Origin: Thereva unica
Lineage: Eukaryota > Arthropoda > Insecta > Diptera > Therevidae
DNA length: 64,000 nt
Direction: 5' to 3'
Assembly (NCBI GenBank): GCA_949987705.1
Contig: OX465283.1
Location: forward strand, 93,979,813 to 94,043,812
Each line of letters starts with the position of its first letter. The stretch's first letter is position 1. Below, piece by piece: positions 55,990 to 64,000 of this stretch. Position numbers and translations under genes: made by a program. Under the pieces are notes generated by a model, which saw nothing but the letters and a program-made list of their open reading frames with translations, did not search any database and was not told where the DNA came from.

Positions 55990-56330
55990 TTTAGACAAGA
56001 GACTGAACTGAAACGCTCAACTTGACTACGCCAGCAGAAAATCCACAAGGGCCATATGGGCCTGCAAAAGGCTTCTGGGTAAGACATGGGGTCTTACACC
56101 ACAAGTGATGTACTGGATGTACAATGCGATCGTTAAACCTATTGTCACTTATGCTGTTATAGTTTGGTGTCCCAAGACTACACAGGTTACGGCGATCCTT
56201 AAGTGCAGCAAACGGCAACGGCTTGCTTGCCTCTCCATTACCAGAGCTATGCGGACCTGTCCCACAGCTGCAATGGAGGCAATCATTGGATTGACTTCTT
56301 TGCATCTCTTCTTATGGAAAGGACCATAAC
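55990..56330 (+). pseudogene. LOA/R1-type thumb fragment
   Basis: YASRKSTRAIWACKRLLGKT, VMYWMYNAIVKPIVTYAVIV and RLACLSITRAMRTCPTAAME match the part after the reverse transcriptase palm in LOA/R1 elements, and correspond to 1130-1240 of the first element. One stop near 56,010. Short remnant overlapping the end of the hAT relic. Confidence 0.7.
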
Positions 56331-57285
56331 CATATGTATGGAAAATAGGTAAAAGAAAGAAAAAAAAACTCGATTACATTTATAACGATATTAAGTTTAT
56401 AATTAAAATCCCGTTGAACAGAAAAACGTGTTCGCTCTAGAAAGTCTTTTTCTAAGCCTAACAGAACTGCTTCAAGGTCATCGCATGAACCATTTTGTTG
56501 CGTGAACTCCACACTTGCTCTGCGCGATGCAGTGTTTTGATCCGATTGTTTCTCCGCCTCGTGCATCCTGCAGTACAATTTAGTCAACGTATCGACGGCT
56601 TGCTCCTTTTGAATCGACGACAAAATAATTTGATACCTCAAGTCGAGATAAATGGCAGCAAGAAAGGCCTCATTGGTAAAAAGTTGCTTTTCGCGTTTTT
56701 CCATTTCACTGATCAGACGTCGAGACATGGCATATGAAATTTTATTGGTGTCAATCTTGCATTGCATCCAGATTCCATAAAAGTCACCCATAATGAGTTG
56801 TTCACTTTGCATTCGTACAGTTGCGGTTTTCGACTGTTGTAAAACTTTAACTATCTCTTTGATCTTCTCCAAGGTTGGTCCACTTATGGAGAAAATTTTG
56901 ATGGCAGCAGCAAGATTTTTGCAGAAAATTTTGCAGACTCTGGGACCAAGAAGGATTGCAGCATGTCAAATGTGGAACTCCAGCGAGTGGAGCAATCAAT
57001 CATAGACTTCGGGATTTTGCGTTCGTTCAGAAGAACGGTGACATTTTCAGGAATTGTTTTGCTAGTACTGGTGGGCTCGTCTGAAACATCTAACTTCCTT
57101 TTTTTCTTCGGGGTGATTTCATTCTGATAATTTTGGTTTGCTTTTTCCCAAATCTCAGAATGTTTGGATTGACTGATAAGTTTCGGTTTCTCGAGCTCAA
57201 TAACAGGTGGTTGCCGGAAAAGAAAACAAAGCCGAGAAGTCACCTCAACGGTCACAACAAGAAAATGATGAATTTTATTCGACAC
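56312..57285 (-). pseudogene. hAT transposase relic, C-terminal half
   Basis: Minus strand: a Lys-rich linker, then IPKSMIDCSTRWSSTFDMLQ (the T-R-W-x-S block of hAT transposases), a frameshift near 56,900, then KIKEIVKVLQQSKTATVRMQ, LIMGDFYGIWMQCKIDT, LFTNEAFLAAIYLDLRYQ (the A-x-x-L-D-x-R-x block) and an acidic tail. The final dimerisation segment is missing. Unrelated to the hAT at 9229-12,408. Confidence 0.7.
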
Positions 57286-57289
57286 ATTT

Positions 57290-57814
57290 CAATTCATTCA
57301 ACTCACATTTAAACAGAGTGAATTTCAATTTGAAATAATGAATGTTTTTCAAATTCAATATTATTTCTTTACAAAAAAATTGTTATTATTTTATTACAAA
57401 AAAGTGTACAAAATTTATTTCTAAAAATAGTAACATTTTTGTTTTATTTTTAGATAAAAAGCGTTCTTGGAAACACAAATATTTTTCTTAGAAAAACTGT
57501 TTTAAATAGTTTTATGAAATAAGATCTTTAATCCTCAAAAGAGGTAAATCCGTTCTTTGTTCTAGACAAATTTGGGACAATGAATTAATACTCGTTTAAG
57601 AAATTTAAAACCCGATTTTCTGTTTTGGTCAAAATTTCAAAAGATTTTAAAATCATATGATAAATAGAAAACCGATATATAACCGGGAACCGTTTGTTTC
57701 GGTCACGGTTATCGGTCTTACATTAAAATTTTTATATCGGTCCGGTTACGGTTCCGGTTTTTCCAATCGTTTCGGTTTTTAGGGGTTATCGGTCGGATTC
57801 CGGTTACGATTTTC
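57290..57814. repeat. AT-rich stretch and GGTTCCGGTT simple repeat with a hAT-like end
   Basis: 57,660-57,800 repeats CCGGTTACGGTT and ATCGGT words and ends ATTTTCATGCCTTG, a plausible hAT MITE end, directly against the BEL LTR remnant. 57,290-57,650 shows nothing. Confidence 0.4.
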
Positions 57815-59605
57815 ATGCCTTGAAGAAAACTTAACAAAAGAAAAAGTGACAATTTACAATAATTAAAATCAAGGACTACTAGCTAACTACAATTTTCTAC
57901 ATCCTCCGGCGGTCAAATTGGAAGAGACCTATCCAACTATCTCGATGGGATATAGCAACTGTACTGGTCGTCTCATTTTCGTGCCTTTGGAAAATCGCAA
58001 CTCGCAGGCCCGGATCTTTCCATCTCTTCCAGGAAATACATTCGTCACAACGGCCAACTTCCAAAATAGCTTAGGCGCTGAAGAGTCGTGTACCTGAACA
58101 ACAGCACCTAATTTTAGGGTTGATGAAAATCCTCCTTTAGGGCAGTGATGTAAAGACCGAAGCTGTTGCAAATAATCTATCCTCCAGCGCTTCCAGATAA
58201 AATTGATAAGTTTACAACGACTAGCCCACAATTGTCTTATGCTTTTCTCCGAGAGTTGTGTGGATTTCGTTCTTGACGACGACGATGGGAGCATGGTTGC
58301 ATATCTGCCTTCCAAAAAATGAATGGGAGTCAAAGGTTCCATATCCAGAGGATCATCAGACATATAAGTCAAAGGTCTTGAATTTATAATGCTCTCTGTC
58401 TCGACCAACAAAGTATTTAGCTCATCTTTTTTCAGTGTAGATGTATGGCAGCCTTCAAAATATTTTTCATACTCCGAACCATTCTTTCCCAAAAGCCACC
58501 CCACCATGGAACTCTTTCAACGATAAATCTCCAACTGATGCGGTGACGGCTTAAGAAGTCATGAAATTCGTCATCATTTAAAACTTTCTGTAACACAGCA
58601 TTTTCTTTGGACGCACGTTTGAAAGTTCGTGCATTATCTGAATAGATGTATTGCGGGGTACCTCTTCTTGAAATAAATCTTTTGACTGACCGACTCAGGT
58701 CCGCTGGAGGGTTTGGTATATAACGGTCCAGCAAAATCAATTCCCGTTGTTTCAAAAGGATGTGAAGACATCATTCGTTCACGCGGTAACGGAGCAAATG
58801 GCTGAGACATAGGTTTAGCGTACATCCTCCTGCAAAATATGCATTGCTTTACTACAGCCTTTATTAATTGTCGAGCTTTTGGGATCCAGAATTTCTCCAT
58901 TATACGCGAAAGTACGAGGTTAACTCCACCATGAAGCGTTTCTTCGTGTCGGTCTTGGGCTACAAGCTCAGAAATATAAGATTCCTTCGGCAAAATTATT
59001 GGATGTGACGTTTGGAAATCTGAAAAAAATTGCAGTCGAGAATCCTCTCTTAAAAGTCCCTCCTCATCTATAATCGGACGCAACGTCTCTATCTGGGAAG
59101 TATGAGGGATCTTTCGATTGGCTTGAATGGCATTAAGCATATTTTCATAAAAGATTCTTTGAACATAGCTTATCCAATATACTTCCGCGGGTTGTAATTC
59201 AGAAGCGGTTAAAAACTTGCAATCGTCGTGTTCTTTACATTCACGGGCTCTTCTTACACGATTTATAAATCGTAAGCAGAAAGCTGTTACGCGCAGAAGT
59301 TTCCTTCATTTACTATACTCCTTGAACGGTAGTAAAGGTGTTATAGTGCTTGATTGGGGGCTCGCTAATTCAACCTTTAAAATAGCAACTGTAGAAAGGT
59401 CATGGTTATCAAACTCGTTCGGCGGCCAATGATCAGGGTGATCCTTTAACCAGTTGGTCCTTCCATCCATAATTCAGATTTCATCAGCTCAATCCTGTTG
59501 TCAGCAAATCCGCCGGGTTGTCCACCCCCGGACAGTGTCTCCATCTTTGGGGTCGTTGATCACGAAAATCGGAGTCCCGCGGATTTGTGCTAAATCAACG
59601 CGAAC
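57815..59605 (-). pseudogene. BEL/Pao element 2: RNase H end, integrase, start of 3' LTR
   Basis: Minus strand order: CPGVDNPADLLTTGLS-type RNase H end (59,540-59,490), zinc region (HEETLHGGVNLVLSRIMEKF, LIKAVVKQCIFCRRMYAKPM), integrase core (PFETTGIDFAGPLYTKPSSG, GTPQYIYSDNARTFKRASKE, RVPWWGGFWERMVRSMKNIL), SRPLTYMSDDPLDMEPLTPI and C-terminal domain (LGAVVQVHDSSAPKLFWKLA). Frame breaks near 58,650 and 58,470. After GLFQFDRRRM the tract CCGCCGGAGGA leads into TGTAGAAAATTG, the start of a truncated LTR. A lineage different from element 1. Confidence 0.85.
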
Positions 59606-59639
59606 TTTATGATAAGGGGTGATCCTAAAGGGTTGAATC

Positions 59640-59943
59640 TACCCCTAAATGGGCTACAAATAGAAAAAATTGTAATTTTTTTTTTCAAGTTTATGCTTCA
59701 AATTCGATTGTGGGCGTACTGTCAGGCAAAACTAAATTATTTTCGGCCCTTAAGGGGTTAAAACTACCCCTACAATTATAAAAATCAACTTTATATAAAA
59801 CAATTTGCAAAATATTTTGTTTTTTTGCCTTTTTCTTGAAATTTGGTTCAATAGGTATTATCAGCCAAAATTTTATTACTTTCAACCCTTAAGGGAGTAA
59901 AACTACCCCTGCATTAAAATTGTAATTGAAAAAAATTGAAATT
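59640..59943. repeat. ACTACCCCTA-type tandem repeat
   Basis: CTTAAGGGGTTAAAACTACC and CTTAAGGGAGTAAAACTACC mark two units of about 150 bp; same family as 12,409-12,600. Confidence 0.65.
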
Positions 59944-60036
59944 TATTTAGCTTCAGTGGACCACGATGAACCTCCAGTTCTTGAAAATGTAAGTGATCTT
60001 GACTCAACTTTAGAAGAAATTCCTACTGTAATGTAA
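59944..60036 (+). other. Possible acidic C-terminal exon
   Basis: After TTATTTAG (acceptor-like) the text SVDHDEPPVLENVSDLDSTL, EEIPTVM, stop is acidic and protein-like. No upstream exon found. Confidence 0.2.
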
Positions 60037-60076
60037 CATTAAGTATAAAAAAATTTTAATTATAGATGTCTGTCAA

Positions 60077-60107
60077 TCCTTACTAATATTATAAATGCGA
60101 AAATAAC

Positions 60108-60140
<33 letters not shown>

Positions 60141-61433
60141 TACGCTTTCACGCCTAAACCACTAAACCGATTTTGATGAAATTTGCAACAGACATAGTTT
60201 AGACCTTGGAGACGGACATAGGCTACTTTTTATGGAGAACAAAAGGGTTGAAGGGGGTGAAATGGGGTTCAATAAGTTGTAAGGGGATTTTTTTCTATTG
60301 TATAAAAAGTAACTGACTGACAGACAACGCACAACTTAAACCGCTAGAGCTAAAGGGCTGAAATTTTGACTGTGCATCCCTATAATGGCGTGGACATCCA
60401 CTAAAAAGCGATTTTTCGAAATTCATCCCCTAAGGGGGTGAAATGGGGTTTATCCAAACCGCTGGAGCTGTAGGGCTGAAATTTTGACAGTGGATCCCTA
60501 TAATGGCGTGGACATCCACTAAGAAGCTAAGGGTGTGAAATGGGGTTTTTACAAACCCCTAAAGCTATAGGGCTGAAATTTTGACAGTGCATCTCTATAA
60601 TGGAGTGGACATCCACTATAAAGCGATTTTTCGAAATTCATCCCCTAAGGGTGTGAAATGGGGTTTTTACAAACCGCTAAAGCTATAGGGCTGAAATTTG
60701 GACAGTGCATCTCTATAATGGAGTGGACATCCACTATAAAGCGATTTTTCGAAATTCATCCCCTAAGGGGGTGAAATGGGGTTTATCCAAACCGCTGGAG
60801 CTATAGGGCTGAAATTTTGACAGTGCATCCCCTTAATGACGTGGACATCCACTAAGAAGCGATTTTTCGAAATTTATCCCCTAATGGGGTGAAATGGGAT
60901 TAACCCACACCGCTGAAGCTGGAGGGCTCTAATTTTGACCGTGCATCCCTATAATGACGTGGACATCCACTAAGAGGCGATTACTCGAAATGCATCCCCT
61001 AAGGGGATGAAATGGGGTTAACCCAAACCTCTGAAGCTGAAGGGCTGAAATTTTGACAGTGCATCCCTATAATCACGTAGAAATGAATGACTCGAAATTC
61101 ACTTTATTTAATATTCATTTGTTACTGCTTCATAATTTCTTACATCCACGTAAATAGGCGAACAAACTTAACGAACGTTCGTCAAACCCTAAAATGTCAC
61201 TTTTCTTGATGACATATACATGCCAATCTACTTTAAAACTTGCAGATTTGTTGAGAAGAGGTGATATTCGCAGTAATTTGTTTACCATATTTATGTATTA
61301 AAAAAATGCACTATAATAAACCCTTTTTAGGGATAATAACAGCTGACTTTTTTGTTGGTGTTTTTTAAAGGAAAACATTGCACATAATAAACAGTTTTTA
61401 AAGGCGTTGCAAGGCACGCGGGTTTTATGCTAG
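60077..61433 (+). mobile_element. Helitron-type non-autonomous repeat, full copy
   Basis: Starts TCCTTACTAATATTATAAAT after an A, and ends GGCGTTGCAAGGCACGCGGG, TTTTATG, CTAG before a T, as expected for A^T insertion of a Helitron. Next to the start: (CTGT)n at 60,109-60,140 and CCGATTTTGATGAAATTTGC, found at the start of very abundant arthropod repeats. Interior is a tandem array of about six units (60,340-61,080), homologous to 49,540-50,175. Confidence 0.6.
60109..60140. repeat. (CTGT)n microsatellite
   Basis: Eight tandem CTGT units at the start of the Helitron-type repeat. Confidence 0.9.
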
Positions 61434-61879
61434 TGAATAAATATATACTCAATTACATTTATTTTATAATATTATGAAATAAAAAATTTAAATCCTACAC
61501 AGCATTGAAAATTCCATTAAACATTTCCTACATTTAGTAATATGCATGGGCAATACGCTCTCGGGGGGTTTGACCTTATACCGAGTCTGGGGGAGTGTTA
61601 GACCCTTCGGAAAGGTTTGGCTTCTTAGATACTAACTGAAAATAGTTATTTAAAGATTATATCCAAATTCCAGCTTTTATACTTTAACGTGAGAGAGTTC
61701 ATTTGTTGTGCATCGTATTACCTGATACCTGGCGAAGGACCCACTAGTTAAGGTTTGTAACCCCAGCTAGTGAAAATACAGAGAAAAAACTTCAGCTATT
61801 ATACTTTAACGTAGGTCAGGCAGGCGCTGGCTCTTAGTCTATATTGCCAAACATTGACGGGCTTAAAAATACTTAGGAC
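61434..61879. other. No gene recognised; possibly LTR or leader of the following relic
   Basis: TTTTATACTTTAACGT and ATTATACTTTAACGT occur at about 61,675 and 61,798. GGGGGTTTGACC and GGGGGAGTGTTAG are G-rich tracts near 61,565-61,600. Confidence 0.3.
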
Positions 61880-62510
61880 AGAAGTAAACTATTAGAATCA
61901 ATTAATACAGCCAATAGCAATGTACAAGAATTAAGTTATAAAATTTTATTTCTTCACCAAAATCAAATTTTGGATAGCATAATGGCTACTAAAACTAATC
62001 TTATACACCCTGTTGGATGATAAATTTAGAAGGATTAGATACTTATAACATAGATTTTTACAAACTAAAATTATTAAAAGCCGGAGTCATGAGGTATAAA
62101 AAAGAACTCTTAATTTTTGCAATTAAAATACCAAAAAGTTATATATTGAAGGAATTGCAATTGAAAAAACCAATGCCAAAACTCTCAGAATTTTGAAATC
62201 AATGCAAAGGAAGAACTAGTAGAAATAAATAATAAATCATATGAGTATAAAGAACACACGTTTTTAAAGGTACATACACTCTAGTTTAAAACAACATTAC
62301 TAATATGGAAGAGATATCTGACGAGAAGATTATAATAAAAATGCATATTAATGACACTTTATATCAAAATTGCTATAAAAGAAAAATTAATTTTATCGCT
62401 AATTATTTCATAAACTTTAATAATGTACGCTAGGTATAAGAGATCAAAGTTTCTATATCCAAAAGGTTTTATTTTTATAAAATTTTTATTACCCTAATTT
62501 ATTTTTTAAA
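61880..62510 (+). pseudogene. env-like relic of a Gypsy/errantivirus-type LTR element
   Basis: Fragmentary frames, broken by stops and at least two frameshifts (near 62,018 and 62,195), resemble the middle of env-like proteins of insect Gypsy-type elements: a helical Asn/Gln-rich part followed by a tyrosine- and lysine-rich part. No signal peptide, cleavage site or membrane segment can be seen. Similarity is by general pattern only. Non-functional. Confidence 0.35.
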
Positions 62511-62516
62511 CCTTGT

Positions 62517-62565
62517 TGTTTTTATGTGAAAGCCTAGAGGCTCAGGAAAGGCCCTTTATACTGTT
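62517..62565. repeat. Short dispersed repeat shared with 38,091-38,150
   Basis: TTTTTATGTGAAAGCCTAGA, GGCTCAGGAAAGGCCC. Confidence 0.65.
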
Positions 62566-63009
62566 GACAATCTATTTTCTTCATATAGAGTGCAAGGTCG
62601 GCAGCAGATCTAGTCGGAGAGGAAGGAACTGCCACAACTTATGGGGCCCATCCACAGGCCAACTGGTTGCCCAAACTGAGTTGTGTTGGCAGTGAATCGC
62701 AGCGTGTATGGGGCAGTTGGCAAACTGATTTGACAGTTGGGGTTGCAGTTGGGATAAATCAAAATCTTTTAATTTTATGGGGGCGGGGCCTAGAGTTTGG
62801 GCAACTAGTTGCGCTGTGTATGTTGCAGTTTGGCAAACTACTTGCATTAATTAAGCCTGAATTCGAAAATTATATTTTTTTGCAAGTTTATATTTTCATT
62901 GTATTGCATAATTTTTAATTTAAATTATGAAAGTTCACATAATATTAAATTATTTTCATAATTTATATGTTTAGGATTTAATTTATATTTTAAAAACATA
63001 CAAATATTT

Positions 63010-63686
63010 GAGGAGTGACTTTTCAAAAGGCCTTATTTCCATTTTTTACTTTAGAGCAAATTTCGATGGAATCCAGTAGCAAGGCTAAATTATCACCTAT
63101 TCACGTTAATAGGACGAAAGAAAAGTCCTTCGTTCCTATAAAAAAATGGATACTAATATAGATTTTGTTTTCAAAACAGGCATATTCCCATGTATGAAAT
63201 AAACGGTGTATTTAATTGAACAAAACGCCACATTTCCTGCGTGAATTTGTAGTATTTTAAAAGATTTCAAGCAAAAGACTTTTTTAAAAAAAATGTAATA
63301 AAGTCATTTTTCCTATGGATGTCCATACAAAAGGTCTTAATTCCAAACGTTTCAAACAAAAGGGCATATTTCCAAACTATTTTTTGTTTTTAATGAAGTC
63401 GCACTTACAATATTTTTCATCTACCACTGTAAAAATATAGTTATACTAGGACAAACTATGGGTGATTTCAAAAACTCAACACTGCCGCAACACTGCAGAA
63501 TTCAGCTACAGGCTTCTAATTGCTGAATTTTGCAATGTTGCGGCAGTGTTGAATTTTTGAACTCACCCTATATTGATGCAAAAAAAATAACAATTTTGCA
63601 TATTTTGGACGTATCTACCACAGAAATTTGCGGTTTCTGAAAATTTAATCTAAATGGAAATAAGGCCTTTTGAAAAGTCACTCCTC
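63010..63686. mobile_element. Foldback element nested in the Harbinger-like element
   Basis: GAGGAGTGACTTTTCAAAAG begins a 35-bp perfect inverted repeat (63,010-63,044 and 63,652-63,686). ATTT lies on both sides. No coding. Confidence 0.8.
63460..63568. mobile_element. Innermost hairpin MITE
   Basis: GGGTGATTTCAAAAACTCAA and CACTGCCGCAACACTGCAGA form arms of 47 bp, with about five mismatches, around a 15-base loop. Confidence 0.8.
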
Positions 63687-64000
63687 ATTTATATTAATAA
63701 TTAAAAAATTTATAATTAACATAAAAAATCATGACTACCCATTTTTTATAATCATAAAACTTAATCGCAGGTTTTCTACAATTTTATTTAACGTTCAAAT
63801 TGCCTATAAAATACTGAATTGACAGTTGAAGTATCAACTCAGTTGAAGCGTTTGTGGCAAAACACCAACTCTTTGCACAACTCAGTTTGGGCAACCAGTT
63901 GGCCTGTGGATGGGCCCCATTAGCTGCGATATTTTTATTCCACTTCCACCCATTACTATCGCGAATCTGACATCGAGGCATCGAGAAACAGCTCGCTGGA

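Larger units (their letters stand above)
62642..63919. mobile_element. Harbinger-like non-autonomous element, 44-bp perfect ends, TTA duplication
   Basis: TGGGGCCCATCCACAGGCCA starts a 44-bp inverted repeat that is perfect at both ends (62,642-62,685 and 63,876-63,919). TTA lies directly outside both (62,639-62,641 and 63,920-63,922). Subterminal CAACTG/CAGTTG words are frequent. No transposase. Two further foldbacks are nested inside. Confidence 0.8.

Noticed and set aside
55991..56305. Minus-strand 104-codon frame
   Set aside because: Antisense of the LOA/R1 thumb fragment, which has clear motifs on the plus strand.
60109..60140. CRISPR-like regular repeats
   Set aside because: A plain CTGT microsatellite in a eukaryotic repeat; no spacers.
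62581..62918. Open frames at the left end of the Harbinger-like element
   Set aside because: They are translations of the terminal repeat and its CAACTG-rich subterminal DNA; no domain.

Overview
This 64-kb window looks like a transposon graveyard from an AT-rich insect genome. Evidence for an arthropod: Jockey-, CR1-, LOA/R1- and RTE-type non-LTR elements, BEL/Pao retrotransposons, a Tc1/mariner relic, hAT, CACTA, piggyBac-type and Helitron-type DNA elements, and short GT-AG introns. I cannot name the species. I found no convincing single-copy host gene, no tRNA or rRNA gene, and no CRISPR array; nearly every long reading frame belongs to a mobile element.

Layout. 0-9 kb: a decayed LOA/R1-type element holding a palindromic MITE, a 5'/3'-truncated Jockey copy (minus), a CR1/Jockey-like copy split by a solo LTR, copy A of a 1.4-kb repeat, and a Tc1 relic. 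9.2-12.4 kb: a nearly intact hAT transposon (minus) whose transposase frame is broken by one in-frame stop. 12.6-15.1 kb: dispersed repeats and a second Jockey copy. 15.1-23.8 kb: a matryoshka in which a hAT-type element (8-bp duplication GCTTAAGA) contains a Jockey copy, which contains a CACTA/EnSpm element (TA duplication), which contains a MITE. 24-28 kb: relics, a MITE and a BEL/Pao pol with its 3' LTR. 29-33.7 kb: copy B of the 1.4-kb repeat and an internally deleted RTE element. 34-40 kb: mostly AT-rich with foldbacks and small relics. 40.5-44.1 kb: a 3.6-kb element with inverted repeats of about 0.73-0.87 kb and remnants of a spliced gene. 44.3-50.4 kb: hAT MITE, second RTE copy, a TTAA-flanked element, and a Helitron-type repeat with internal tandem units. 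51.5-64 kb: Helitron helicase relic with a piggyBac-type MITE inside it, CR1, Jockey, LOA, hAT and BEL relics, another Helitron-type repeat, an env-like relic, and a threefold nested palindrome at the right end.

The most notable system is the CACTA element at 15,646-22,025. It appears to carry two genes: a TnpD-like transposase, and a spliced gene for a SAM-domain protein whose first exon lies upstream of the transposase. The transposase would then sit inside intron 1 of the second gene, the layout known for maize En/Spm tnpA/tnpD. The second gene's exons join in frame across six introns; the first intron is the uncertain one. The CACTA ends show subterminal CTAGTTG-type repeats and tandem repeats that could be transposase-binding arrays.

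All exon structures, superfamily labels and element borders are read by eye from the sequence; no alignment or database search was run.
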